Source: Hypholoma sublateritium FD-334 SS-4 (Eukaryota; Basidiomycota; Agaricomycetes; Agaricales; Strophariaceae). From it: 64,000 nucleotides of DNA. Under the pieces are notes generated by a model that was not told the origin of the DNA, made no database searches, and was given only the letters and a program-made list of their open reading frames with translations. This document shows, one piece after another, positions 36,066 to 47,868 of the stretch (positions within the stretch are counted from its first letter, which is position 1; each line of letters opens with the position of its first letter). The stretch spans positions 200,283 through 264,282 of the forward strand of contig KN817553.1 in the NCBI GenBank assembly GCA_000827495.1, given 5' to 3'. The translations under genes and the position numbers were made by a program.

Positions 36066-37282
36066 TTCATTGCCATGGATCATAGACTCTTCCGACGGCA
36101 GCACATAGTCTTTCAAAGATGACGTATGGGCTCTAGTTGTAGTAGTACTTGTCACGCTTGCATACATGTCTTGCGATAACCTGGAATCGTCACATCTCTC
36201 CGTAGTAAATTTTCTGACTCTTTCCCCTGAAATAGTAGATTAGTTATCGCCTGGGGTCCTATTTATGTTGCTATGCGTCTTTGAACTCATCAGTAGCGCC
36301 GGTGAGCACCGGCAAAACCCGACACCCCTCGGGTTCTCGTGAATAATAGTTGAAGTTACTTATTGGATTGTGCTGGAAAAACTGTTTAGGGAGAAGACGG
36401 GGGAGGGGATTAAAATATTTAAATCATCAACCACCAGGACGGTGACCCTCTACATCAGGACACCCAACAGCTAGGGATTTATATACGCCATGATGGTGCC
36501 AGCGAGCGCTATCTCACCGCTCCCGATTGTATAGCGTACAAAATACATGTGTGATATCTAAAAATTGATTTCTTCTTCATGACAAAGGAACCACTGCTAT
36601 TGTTACATATGGAGGTCTTGAATTGCTTTTAATTTGAAAATCGGCGGTGGAATCCGTCATAATGTCCTGAGCCCAGTTGATACGAGTCCGCAAAACAACT
36701 TCACGAGCAATGTGTTTGGTTGTAAGCAAATATCCATTAACTGTCATTCACGACAGTTGTAATGAAGCTGGATTCGTCGGCGCGGATCACTTCATTCTGA
36801 GTACCTTCCACGACGGTCAAGGTTATTATAAATTGTAAAGCCAGCAGAGCCCAGCAGCTCTGAGGATTGGATGTGGCAATCTGCCAGTGTGGAAGCTAAG
36901 CGAGGTCGTCCGCCTGAGTATATTGATGAGGACGTTTACGACTTCTACTAGAATAGTCAGTTATGTATATTTTGTGCATATGTATATTTCCGTAGCTATC
37001 GCAGAAGAGATGCATAATAAGCATTTCGACGGTAGGAGATAGTTCTAGCAATAGCATATGCTTACTTCGCTGTCCTAGTAACTTATATTTAAATATCCGA
37101 CTGCTCAACTGCATGATGACAGTATTTATGTAGTACTTATTTTTCTGCCTTATAAAACACTAGAATGCGGTTGCGAATGTTCCATTCAAAATTTCTCGCC
37201 CCTCTCTGTAATCGAGCACTATTGGAAGCAGTCCATCATCCTTTTCCAGATTATTGGTGTGAGTGGGATATCTTTCGAGCCT

Positions 37283-37378
37283 TACTCACTCATGTACAAG
37301 ATGTGTCTCCGCAGTTGCGGCGACACAACTGCATAAGTCGTAGCGGCCGCAAGAACCCCACTCTCATGCATTATTCTT
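37283..37378. repeat. diverged repeat copy 2 (gcggccgcaag core)
   Basis: Partner of the block at 35970-36065 in the same orientation, about 1.3 kb away. No terminal repeats or coding sequence are visible around it. Confidence 0.45.
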
Positions 37379-39801
37379 GCTATTTCCTTTGGCTGTTCTT
37401 ATTTACTTATGGCACCTTCGAGCATTGCAGTCTACATAAAGCATTAACTCAACTACTAAGTGTCCGATTACCTATTGATTTTGCAACCCACCGCTGCGAG
37501 CGGTATTGTCTACCTTTGTGGAGATAAGTATTTCCGTGGTAACACCTTCAGTGGACATCGGTGATCAATAGTCAAGGGTACGATTTACGGAATTCGAGTA
37601 CATCGCGGGTCTGGACTACAGCACCTTGCATATGGTTTCGCAATGCACTCTCAGTGATTTCTTGACAGGTGCCAGTGATTGAAGCATGGCGGACGTCGGA
37701 TGGGCCCCGCGTGCCGCGCCTCCCCTCCATGATCCGACCATAGCCTACTACTGTGCTCAAAGTGTTCAAATTTTGCGCGGCAGTCCAATTCTTATCATGC
37801 CGATGATCAGAGTGACAGCAGGAAAGTAATATTTTCCAGAAACCACTGCGAAACAAAATACAAGGCAGTGGTATTAATGGTATCGCTCTGAATGGGTCCG
37901 ACGGGCATCAAATAATGTCGAGGCCATGAGGTCATCCCGCGATGCTTGCCACTTCCAGAATAGATTCAATACACACGGCAAGCTCTTTTTTGGAAGTCGG
38001 CAGGATATTTATCAAACCAAGCTTGCTAGCCAGTGGGCTTCCTGGCGGTATTTACACGATACCCCTATGCTTATAATTATGCACGGTTGTGTTTACAGTG
38101 GCCAGGACTTTTCCATTGGCGATTCACCGTACTGGCAAGTTATTAGCCAAGTCCTTCCTGAGCCTAATTGATAGGTGTACTATCCATGCCTTCTTACAGA
38201 ACCGCGTTGGGACTGACGTGATCTGACGGCGGAGCAAAGCGAAGCCACTTATCTAGGGCACTATACACTTGTCTTTTCTGGCTTTCTGTGAACGGTTCTC
38301 AATCTATTTTTAGCATTGGCACCTGTCATGTCTCATTGGTCCTGCTTCGATTTGGGGTGTCCCACAAGTTCTTATTTCATCAGTTTCTCAATTGCTTGCA
38401 AGTACTTGGGGTTGCATAAAATGCGAACATTTACAAATCGAAGGAACTATTGGAATTAACTCCCCCTCACGATGCTGTCAAAACTGGAGAGCGCTAGAAA
38501 AAGACCCTGCAGTGCTACGTGATGTCAAAATAGAAATAAATCCCTTTTCGGTCTGTAAATTCAAGTCCGCGACTGTTGTAATATGAATCTTCAATTGTCC
38601 ATTTCCAATACTTGGACCTCATACAGCCGTGGGTTTTATCGAGGAGTTCTTGATGTGTACCTACGTCCTTTGTGACTTTCTTTGCTGCCGCTTCAATACG
38701 AATCATTGCGTGCTTTCTTATCGGTTTCTGTCGGAAGATCTGAATTTCCATGCCATTTTCCCACGAGGCCACTGACGCACTCGAAATTAGACAGCGCCTT
38801 TGCACATACGCATATGCTCTGGGTTAGTGGCAAAATTGTTCTGCAATAATAATTGAGCATATATCCGTTGCGTTGTCTAGAGGAGTATATATGCACGCTC
38901 TGGGTCGAAAAGGACGTATAAGTAAAGATACTATAATTATGATTCCGAGGTTTTTGCTTGCGGCTTCAATGTCACTTCCCTGCCCAATCAGATTTGTTCA
39001 TTATCGTGCAGGCTCGCAGGAAACAGCATTGGTTGATGCGAAATTTGAGGCAGATCAAACGGCTAATCATTCCAACGAATCATAGTGCTTGCGGAGTACA
39101 GACCGGGCCAATGATAGGAGCCGTCGATGCACGCTGATGCCATTGGGATGTCTTTTCTTCGGAATACATATGGCCTCTTACCATTTCTATCATTGGTGGT
39201 CTTCTCAGATAGTTGTACATGTATTTACACCCATGATATATTCTTTGGCGCCGCGATCACATCCCGAAGTAGTTTGTCTGAGCCAAGATCAAGTCAAGAT
39301 AGCGGCTTTCTCCCGGAAGCCCATTCAATTATTATTCCTATTCCTATTGGATCCCTTAGTCCGAGGCAATGGTACTGGTTCTCTCCTTGTTGTGTTAGGC
39401 GCACGCACACTGAATACCACTCCACTCGCCGAGCGGTAAAAGTGTTAAAGCTGTATTGACGTCGAAAGTGATGCAATGCCTACCCATAGAAGATACTTAC
39501 CCGGCAGTAAAAATTTTCAATCATGCGAGTACTTAATGTATATTTATCTAAGTACAAGCTTGCTAGAAATAATTATTTGGACAAAGTGCCAGGTGTGTCG
39601 ACCTCTCTGTAGAAAGATCAGAAATTACGAGGTAAATTACTAGTACTCACACGAAACTGCTTGTTTAGGCACAAATTTACGATCCAATAGTCATACGTAG
39701 CCCGAGCCAAGGACGGATAAAATCTCAGAAAATGCCGTCCTGTATCAATGTGAATTACACTACGCCGTATCAAGTCTAGGCCCTCGACTACACAGCAAAT
39801 C

Positions 39802-41043
39802 ATGAAGAACTCGCCAAACTCCGCCGTGACGATGGCATGGGAGCCAATATCGTTAGATTATATGCAAGCATACAACGAAATTGTTCAGCTCCCTGATTTA
39901 AACCTCTTCGAAGACAGCGACTCTGTCCCCAGCCGCCCGACGAGTTTCATCATGGTATCAGTATTCTCCCCCATGTCCATGGTTCCGATGAACTAATAAA
40001 TCTGTTCGCTATAGCCGCCTCGTGGCAAATCTCTTTCGCCGCCAGATACTGGAAATTTCAACAACTTCTCATCATGCATTACTCCAGACTCATCATCGGT
40101 TTCCGTGTCCTCTGTGTTTTTTCCAGGATCGCACGAACCTCCGTCTGACAGAATAATGCGCTCATTGGATTCCGTTTTATTCTATGTCAATTCTCAAGTC
40201 ATTCTTAAAAAATTACCTCAGGCGTTCCAGGCCTTTCTTGGAATGCCTTTGGACGATCAACAGTTCGAGGAGACAATAGTCAATATTCCAGAGACCTCGT
40301 CCGTTCTCAACGTCATTCTTCAGGCAATATATCGACTCTCCTGTACGAAACATTCTCCAACCTTTGATCATTTGTTGCTGGCCGTCAGACGAATGCCCCT
40401 CTACGGACTGCAGCCAAAAAATTACATATTTGATTCCGAGTCGTCATCTTCGTCGCTGTTCGACATGCTCCTGTCCCATGCCCCACTCTGCCCTATTCAG
40501 GTGTATACACTCGCTGCGCAATTTAATATTGACGAATTAGCAGTGAAGTGCTCCTCGCATCTCCTCTCGTATAGACTCTCGGAGCTGACTGACGAATTGG
40601 TGACGACAATGGGAGCTGTCTACCTTCGGCGCCTCATGGTGCTCCACACATCTCTGATAGATACTCTTAAGAGAGTCTTATTACAGCCGCCTCCCCCACA
40701 CTCAGCTATACAAAATTGCGGCTTTGAAGACCAGAAGAAGCTGTCTCGAGCATGGGCCCTTACATCATCATATCTGGCATGGGACTCGAGGCCAGGTGGG
40801 TGAACAATAATCACTTTTCCTGACATACACAGCTCAACTTGACGCTTGAATAGATTTACCTATCCATCAGCTGCAAAATACGTTTTTGGCGTTGGGTGAT
40901 CACCTTCAGTGTGAGAAATGTAAAGAAGTGCTCAAGCTTAGGGTAAAGGAAGTAGTCGTGCGATGGGTTAACGTGAAGGTAAGTACGAGCCTCACAGTCT
41001 AACGTCTGGAGAATTCTCACCAAAAAGCAAGCGCACTATCTAA
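39802..41043 (+). CDS. BTB-domain-related protein of agaricomycetes
   Basis: Four exons: 39802-39954, 40015-40795, 40854-40978 and 41032-41043. They total 1071 nt and encode 356 aa. The last exon holds only three codons and the stop. The protein has an N-terminal low-complexity region and a BTB-like core ('SLDSVLFYVNSQVILKK' onward). Then come the segments 'IYRLSCTKHSPTFDHLLLA' and 'YTLAAQFNIDELAVKCSSHLL', a 'GAVYLRRLMVLH' block, and a C-terminal 'LALGDHLQCEKCKEVL' cysteine pair followed by a basic 'VVVRWVNVK' end. This arrangement matches a family I recognise from mushroom genomes as BTB-domain hypothetical proteins. BTB domains mediate protein-protein contacts, often as substrate adaptors. 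No specific partner can be named. It lies 307 bases upstream of ELP6 on the same strand. Confidence 0.8.
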
Positions 41044-41350
41044 ACCCATCTCGAGATCAAGATATTCTGTAGTGAGCAATAGTGAGCGCAGGTTGGCTAT
41101 TACTAGTATCCCCTTCACTCTTAATTATTTTCCGCGGTCGATAAGGACATGTTCACAAACTGGTTCAAATAAAGGTTTTGAAATCGCCTTCAAGTTGGAG
41201 CAATGGAAGCGCCCATGCCGATAATTATTATGACCTATGGACTTTGACAAACAACGTATCTAAAAACAGTGCCCCAGTCGTCCCTTGATTTCTACTCTTT
41301 GTATTGTCTTTGTACCCCTCGCTCCAAAACCTCGCGCACCTAACCGTTAG

Positions 41351-42254
41351 ATGTTTGAACTTTCTGATCTACCCGATGGAATTATCTTGCTAATAACTGA
41401 TACACTCGCTGCGCCCGGCGACTTCATCCTGCATCGGACGCTCGCAACGCACCTGAAGCGGCACAAAAGCCCGCGATCACTCGTCTTGTCCGTTTCAGAG
41501 GGGATTGCACGGTGGATAGCACTTGCATCGAAGAGTGTGCGTCTCGCGCGCCTTTGAAAAAGTACGAGATTGCGTATTGACGCGTCCTAGAACGTAAGCC
41601 TACAGCACCACATAACCACGGGCGCGCTCGAATTCGTCGATGTGCTCGCTTTTGCCCAGCCCCCCTTCATCACACCAGAGGATGACAGTTCAAATGGGAG
41701 CGGTAGTCTGCGAGATGTGATATACCGCGTGCAGACGTACCTGGATCACACAACGAACCATGAACCGCCGCTGATAATCTTGGATGATATCACAATGCTG
41801 GAGTGGATTGGCTTCCCCTTACTCGACGTCGTACGCTTTTTCAGAGCGTTGCGGTCAGCGTGTCTCAAGGTGCGTCCTCATACAGCTTATCTGTGATATG
41901 GACCTCATACATGACCCCAGGCAAATGCGACACTCTTCGTGCGGCACCACACTGTCACACCAAATGAACCGGACGAGCTATTTCGCCACCTTCTCCAGAT
42001 CTGCAACTACCACCTGGAAGTGTCCCCGCTGTCAAGTGGAAAAAGCGGGACTATCAGTGGAGAGGTACGATTTGTGTAGTTATAAAGCCTGAGGCTCATC
42101 TGACGCCGACCTTGGGAAGATATCGCTGCATCCCGGGTTTTCAGCTCCGCTCCACCCTATAACTTATGTCTCCCGGAGTATGGCAACTCAATATCGATTG
42201 ACGGATGTCGGACCAGTTTACTTTGCGAAGGGCACAAGTGGAAGCGTTCTATAG
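41351..42254 (+). CDS. ELP6: Elongator complex subunit Elp6
   Basis: Four exons: 41351-41536, 41591-41869, 41921-42064 and 42120-42254. They total 744 nt and encode 247 aa. Elp6 is a RecA-fold subunit of the Elp4/5/6 ring of Elongator, which is needed for wobble-uridine modification of tRNAs. Diagnostic blocks are all present in order: N-terminal 'LITDTLAAPGDFILH', 'LVLSVSEGIARWIALASKS', 'LIILDDITMLEWIGFPLLDVV' (a degenerate Walker B-like strand), 'ANATLFVRHHTVTPNEPDELF', 'VSPLSSGKSGTISGEIALH' and the C-terminal 'QYRLTDVGPVYFAKGTSGSVL'. Like other Elp6 proteins it lacks a proper Walker A. Length and exon order look normal and nothing is broken. Confidence 0.92.
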
Positions 42255-42767
42255 GTTTTTGCTAGATGGGATAACAACATATCAATAACGCTGGTAAATC
42301 AATAGACACGTCAAGCGCTGCGTCGAGCCCAGAGCAAGGAAGATTGGAGCGAATTGTTTGACGTAGTAGTACCTGATGACGGTTGGGCATTTCCTGATAT
42401 CAGATGAGATGGATTTGTATGTCGATAAACGAAGACAGACCAGAAGAAATGTGGGCGATGGCGTACTGCAAGTAAGCAGTTCAATTGCAAGTCTCATTTC
42501 CATCAAGCCCGCATGGAATTTGTCATTGTAATTCCACAGCACACTTCAAGCTCGAAGTAACAACACTGAGATTCATGTCGACATGAAGAATGACCGAAGG
42601 TAGGTAGATTACAAAGATATCACGCAGCACACTGCATATAGCGCAACATCCAAGTATGATAATCCGCATGTGCATGCTGTAAGTACATACAAGGTGATGA
42701 CAGCCGACTACTGAAGCTATGCATCTTTTGAGAGCGACTTGCCTCCACAACACGAGTGAAAGAACAC

Positions 42768-43739
42768 TCAGAGCTTAGTGAAGCTGGCAGCGTTGAGAGT
42801 CTGACCGCCGGCCTTAGCACGCTTGCGAAGCATCTGTACGGACTTCGTTCCCCGGAGACCTCCACCCCACTGGCGGCGCTGCTCGTCGTACTTGTCGGTG
42901 CTGTGAAAAGAATGTCAGAAAGCTTGGTGGCAAGATTGAAAGAAAGGTTTTACAAGTTGGCCTTGGCGGCGCTGACAAGGGTAGCAAGTTCACGCTGGTC
43001 CTCGCTGCGGACCTCCTGGATGGCAACAACGGCAGAGGTCTTCTTGTGCACGACGGTGCCAAGACGAGCCTTGCCCTTGACGATAACGTAGGGAACACCC
43101 ATCTTGCGGCAGAGAGCAGGGAGGAAGACGACGAGCTCAATGGGGTCAACATCATGGGCGATAACGACGAGAGCAGCCTTCTTGGCCTCGATGAGGGCAA
43201 CAATGTGGTTGAGACCGTACTTGGCAAACAAGGGCTTCTTGGAGTCCTGGAATGATCCTCGTCAGCAAACGGAGAATATACTAATTGAGCTGAGGGCTAC
43301 CTTAGCATCCTTCTCTTTGTCCTCAGCAGCGGCGGCTGCGGTGGCGAGGAGGCGCGCCTTCTTCTCCTGCTTGGACTCAGGACGGTACTTGTTCAAGAGC
43401 TTGAACAATTGAGTAGCGGTGTTCTTGTCCAGGGTGTGGGAGAACTGGGCGATAGCAGGGGGGACCTTGAGGCGCTGGCTGAGGATGACCTTCTGGCGCT
43501 GAAGGCGGACATATTCGGGCCACTTGACGAAGCGAGTAAGGTCGGTCTTGTGTTGGATGTCCTGGCCTGTTGCACTGTAAGAATCAAATAACGCATAAAG
43601 ACAAGTATAGCGACGCACCAATACCGAAGTTCTTGGGGGTAGCCTCAAAGAGAGGGTTCTTCTTGGCCTTGGTAGCCTTGCTGGCTCCGAAGGGAGCAGC
43701 GGCGGGCTTCTTTCCAGTTCCGGTCTTGGCTTTGGGAGG
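42768..43739 (-). CDS. RPL8: 60S ribosomal protein eL8 (L8/L7a)
   Basis: Four exons read on the minus strand: 43739-43619, 43566-43301, 43246-42954 and 42900-42768. They encode 270 residues from the first Pro codon to the stop. The sequence covers the basic N-terminus ('[11 protein letters not shown]'), '[18 protein letters not shown]', '[14 protein letters not shown]' and the L7Ae RNA-binding core ('[26 protein letters not shown]', quoted in part). It ends with '[19 protein letters not shown]' and a basic tail. The protein belongs to the large ribosomal subunit. The initiator is not visible in the first exon listed. The preceding 45-nt intron (43784-43740, with a CTAAC branch site) begins with a GTACTC donor directly after an ATT triplet (43787-43785), not an ATG. 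An upstream ATG at 43826 would instead add 14 unusual residues in frame. Confidence 0.92.
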
Positions 43740-43858
43740 CTGGTCATGGAGACGAAGTTAGCATTGCGATCTCAGAGAGAGTACAATGCGCCTCGGAGCT
43801 CTAGCGCTGTATGCATCGAAATACATACAGCCCAGCAATTAACGCTTCATCGCCGCAA

Positions 43859-44179
43859 TTAAGCAAGGCTCCGCGTTTGAATAGCCTTGAAACATATGTC
43901 TCTGGCTTTCAAGGCTGATACGGTTCTGTCGTCAATCGATTTGAGTTCGTAGCGGAAGGTCATCCAAACCAAATACGCACCATCCATCTCGGAATCTTGT
44001 TGGGGCGTTATGCATTCCGACATGAATGAACCGTTGCTACTGGAGCTCGTCGGTACGTGTTCTGTGGACTCACCATTGGAGAGATAGTGCTTGAGGAGGG
44101 TGGCGATGTCAATGGGGTCGTCCAGGACCAGGTAACTTGTGGCTGCAATACATATTTGAAACTCAGATTCAAAGTCCAA
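43859..44179 (-). CDS. small hypothetical protein, uncertain model
   Basis: A minus-strand frame upstream of eL8 encodes 'YLVLDDPIDIATLLKHYLSN' and, after a possible intron (gtgagtcc...caacaag), 'SEMDGAYLVWMTFRYELKS' and a plausible C-terminus. The composition looks coding, but I could not join it in phase to a convincing 5' exon (a frame at 44337-44200 ends at a good donor but in the wrong phase). No family is recognised. Confidence 0.28.
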   Translation of the reverse strand: MDFESEFQICIAATSYLVLDDPIDIATLLKHYLSNGESTEHVPTSSSSNGSFMSECITPQQDSEMDGAYLVWMTFRYELKSIDDRTVSALKARDICFKAIQTRSLA

Positions 44180-44337
44180 TCATCCCAAACCGGGCCTACC
44201 TCCGGGGCTGGCAGCACGCGAATTATATATTCTGACTTGTATTCAAGCTTGTTCGGATGCGATGTGACTCCAGTTCTATGTAAGTATATTCCGCATTTAT
44301 ACCAACTGCTCCGTCCTTTTGTGCGATTCGAAATCAT

Positions 44338-46123
44338 TTTACCATGAACTTTAAAATGAGATTGAAAATAACTTATCTTAAATTCTTAACCGCCACTCAT
44401 CAGTTTCCATCCAATAAGCAGAGTGCTGGAGACCAGATTCAGGGTACTGTGAGGAGCCCATAAATTATCCTGTTAACAATAATTACTGCTGTAACTTGTT
44501 GGCCTGAAAAGCTGGTGCAATCCATGTGCATCGTCCTGGGTGGCTCATAACGACCAATGGAATGGTGGATGATCATCTTTAGAAGTGATGGACATTTATA
44601 ATGAAATACACCAAAGAACATCCGCGATTCAATTGACTATCCGACATAGATTTTCTGAGCGATGAGTCTGGGAACTCGACAAGCAGAATTCTTGTCATAA
44701 GTATGGCTCCGACCTACGGCCAAGATCAAGATGCGCTCCGATGAAGACCAACCATGGCTACCAAATCATTCAGTCCATCATTCGTTGGATATAAATTATT
44801 ATAAACAGAAGATCGTTGAAGAGGCTATGTCTCTGACCATGCGGCATCATCAGAAGTTGCGAATAATAGCAAAAACGTGGCTGATAACACTGGTGGAAGA
44901 CAAATGAGGTATCAGCATCTTTGTTGATCTTTGGCTAGAATGCAAACCTTCTAGTAGGATGAGATGGATGAGCAGATATGATTTGCCAGGAAACAGCGTA
45001 CCAATTGCCTTGTTTGTGGGTACTCGATTCACCTACTGTTTGAGTGATATTTGTGGGGTAGATGCCGATTGTCACAAAGACCACGAATGGACGAGAAGTC
45101 TGATATCCGTGCAGATGACGAGATATTCGTCAAGTGGAACGTTGAATAAGCACGCAGCTACCATCAGGTAGATGTCGTTCTAAGAACAGGTTACATCAAA
45201 ATCCAAAGAGTGGGAAACCGCGCCCAGATATCAGCGTCGAGCACTCGATGAATTCGAAGAATGATCGAGGTGAAGATCTGTATTGGTGACAAGCAATGAG
45301 GATCGCCGAAAGTCAGACTTTTCGGGGACCCCAGGGTTCAGTCCTCTTGATAAATTTTCTTGAATGTCAGGGCATACAAGACAGATACAATGAACTGAAG
45401 CAGGCAGAGTGCACCGGATTTCAGACGACCACAACTTGAATGCTTGAGATCTTGAAAGCCGAATTTCGAGATATTAGTCACTTGTCCGCGATGCAGAGAG
45501 GAATTCTTAGATTGTACAATAAAGCGAAGGTCTTTCATTTTGAAGTAAGGCAAAAGTAAGTAGTTCGAGTACAGAAGCAACGAGAACGGTAACGTCGACG
45601 TTGACGACGTTGAACGTTGAACGTTGAACAGTGAACTTGAAGCTCCGCCCATCCGGCATACGCCGAGTCGCGCGCCGGGTGACCCGAAGTCGGTGCCTCG
45701 AGTCGCGCTTTATACCTTCAGTCCCGCGAAAAGGACTATGGATCGAATCGCTGCTCATAAAACTGGGCTGATTATCAATTGAAAGGAGAAAGCTACGTGT
45801 ACAACACCTATCCCAATGGAACTTATTCGAAAGTTATTACAATTCATCTGATCCTTAGGGCCAGCATCAAATCAACGCAAATCACCCTGCACAGCGTTCG
45901 CGCAACTGAGACCTGACAGGCTTTACCCCTTACTATCATGAAGACCGCTAGCTTATAAATTGACGACAAGAAGTCGTGCTGCGCATGCTTACTTGCTTGT
46001 TGCTTGTACAGAAACGCCTCAGTCTACGAAGAAGCATACCAGCGGCAGCCTGGTAAGCGCTGGCTCACTCGAAGCTGCGTAGGTTCCTTGAACTAATAGA
46101 TATAGCCACAAATATATACCAGC
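44338..46123. other. intergenic region, no supported gene
   Basis: Only short open frames with no motif. It includes the GTTGAAC repeat at about 45593-45636. The last 400 bases probably hold the promoter of the F-box gene. Confidence 0.45.
45593..45636. repeat. GTTGAAC-type tandem repeat
   Basis: Several tandem acgttga/acgttgaac copies degrade at both ends. The unit is the same as in the array at 17031-17083. Confidence 0.7.
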
Positions 46124-47737
46124 ATGTATTCGAGGACACATGAACTTCCTGCGGAGCTTTGGCGAGAGATCTTCCAATGCAGCGGGCAATTTCGCGACCC
46201 GTTTGAAAGGAGGGCGTTTCTTATAACTACTCTGGCCGTCTGCTCTACGTGGCGATCCATTGCCCTCCAAACACCATCCCTCTGGTCTACCATTGTCCTC
46301 AATCACACGGTAACACGAACCCGAACAAACGAACGCCTCGACAGACAACTTGCAGGTCTGGATTTAATCGAACATTTCTTAAAAAATTCTGGGAAATCGA
46401 CATTAAACATCTACATCCAACTGATAACTTCAAACCGCGAAAAAACGCCTACCTCATCTTCATGTAACCTATCCCTGTCCACGCCGGGTCTTCAAGAAGG
46501 AGCGAAGTCTTCAGTTCTTGGTTTGGCCACTGTCCTTGCCCCACACGCTGCTCGATTTCAGCGGTTTCACATCCTGAGCACTCGATTTTCCCCTGTACGG
46601 GAATTACTGTCTGCATTCCCTCAAGTACCAATGCCATGTCTCGAGGAACTCCACATCGACCGCGTTCAAAGCCCTTACTCTCAACTACACTTCGATTGCC
46701 CCAGGACCTGTCCCGAATCTCTCGCATTCCTCAACATCGACCTCAACACTGGCCTAGCCACCCAGGAATGTTTCCACAACTGTTTTCCAGTTCTCAAGTC
46801 AGTTGCTCTTTCCTTTGTACCGATATTGCCGCCCGTCTTCACGCCCGGACATTTGACAACGCTCAAAATGACATTGCCACATTTGGAGCTGACCGAGGAG
46901 CTACGAACCCTGCTCACTGCTAACTCACATTGTTTGGAGAACCTAAGCTTTATGTTTACCCATATAAATCCTTTCCAGGCTAGAGAGCCATTTGGTCCCG
47001 TATCATCGGAGCAAGTGGTCCTCCTTCTTTCGGTCAATAAGCTCTCTCTCTCATATGTTGATCCCGACATGTTGCTCCCTTTAATCTCGTTTCTCCGATT
47101 CCCCGGCGTAACAAACCTACGAATTGCTAATATTGAAAAAGAAGCATCACACAGCACTCAGCATCTATTCAGTGCCCTGTCGGAGTGTCTGTTCTTCAAA
47201 CAGCTCGAGGAACTGGATCTAGAAAATATTTTTTCTGCCAGTGTGCACCCTCACACGGGCCCTTCGACCCACTTTTCCCCCGGACCATCGGTATCTCCTC
47301 GTCATCCATATAGCATACTCGCGCAACTGACCTCTATCGAATCGCTCACCATCTCGCACTTCGACCAGCGCGTCCTTTTTTACCTAAATTCCCCCAGTGC
47401 CCTTGTTTCCCGGTATGGCGAATTACAGATGCCGACTCCCCTGTCTCGTTTGACCAACCTACAGTTGGTACCTGCCGGAGACCCTCCTAGTCTCGACAAC
47501 ATATTGTGGTTTCTGAAGGACAGGGCAGAACGTGGGAGGGCGTTGCCGGTGTTGCGCGAGCTTCGTATCTCAGGACCGTCGATATGGGCCCACGATCTTA
47601 CCTCCATCGATATATCCACCTTAGCTCGACGAATGGTATTGGTTCCTGCTTGCGACCAGTTGAGGTTGAGATCAGGAGGGATATGGGACGAAGGAATATA
47701 TAGGCAACCTGGGATTGAGATATTTTCTGCATTATGA
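46124..47737 (+). CDS. F-box protein with leucine-rich C-terminal region
   Basis: A single uninterrupted exon encodes 537 aa, unusual among its intron-rich neighbours but common for mushroom F-box genes. An F-box occupies about residues 6-55: 'ELPAELWREIFQC', then 'LITTLAVCSTWRSIALQTPSLWSTIVL'. The remainder is leucine-rich with irregular repeats such as 'PCLEELHIDRV', 'HLTTLKMTLPHLELT' and 'FKQLEELDLEN', which suggests an LRR-type solenoid for substrate binding. F-box proteins link substrates to SCF ubiquitin ligases through Skp1. The target is unknown. It converges with the LENG1-like gene, with only about 130 bases between stop codons. Confidence 0.82.
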   Translation: MYSRTHELPAELWREIFQCSGQFRDPFERRAFLITTLAVCSTWRSIALQTPSLWSTIVLNHTVTRTRTNERLDRQLAGLDLIEHFLKNSGKSTLNIYIQLITSNREKTPTSSSCNLSLSTPGLQEGAKSSVLGLATVLAPHAARFQRFHILSTRFSPVRELLSAFPQVPMPCLEELHIDRVQSPYSQLHFDCPRTCPESLAFLNIDLNTGLATQECFHNCFPVLKSVALSFVPILPPVFTPGHLTTLKMTLPHLELTEELRTLLTANSHCLENLSFMFTHINPFQAREPFGPVSSEQVVLLLSVNKLSLSYVDPDMLLPLISFLRFPGVTNLRIANIEKEASHSTQHLFSALSECLFFKQLEELDLENIFSASVHPHTGPSTHFSPGPSVSPRHPYSILAQLTSIESLTISHFDQRVLFYLNSPSALVSRYGELQMPTPLSRLTNLQLVPAGDPPSLDNILWFLKDRAERGRALPVLRELRISGPSIWAHDLTSIDISTLARRMVLVPACDQLRLRSGGIWDEGIYRQPGIEIFSAL

Positions 47738-47868
47738 CAGATGGGCCGCAAAAGTCGATATAGATAATATACACTGATGACTGCGACTGCAAAAGAGTGA
47801 ACCATAGGTCGTTAGTCTACTTGAAGAAAAAAAAGTACACTAATATTGATACGTAGGCGAAGCCAGTC

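Larger units (their letters stand above)
33677..39801. other. 6-kb gene-poor stretch
   Basis: No gene is supported. The longest open frame (minus, 33988-34569, 193 codons) has no domain and an implausible composition. AT content rises in several patches. Two diverged copies of a sequence with a 'gcggccgcaag' core lie at about 35970 and 37283, suggesting remnants of a transposable element or LTR. Confidence 0.45.

Noticed and set aside
36301..36352. 'ccggtgagcaccgg' inverted repeat followed by a cccgacacccctcggg-type hairpin
   Set aside because: Two small GC-rich hairpins in a gene-poor region, but no terminator, tRNA or known RNA structure fits, and such hairpins are common by chance.
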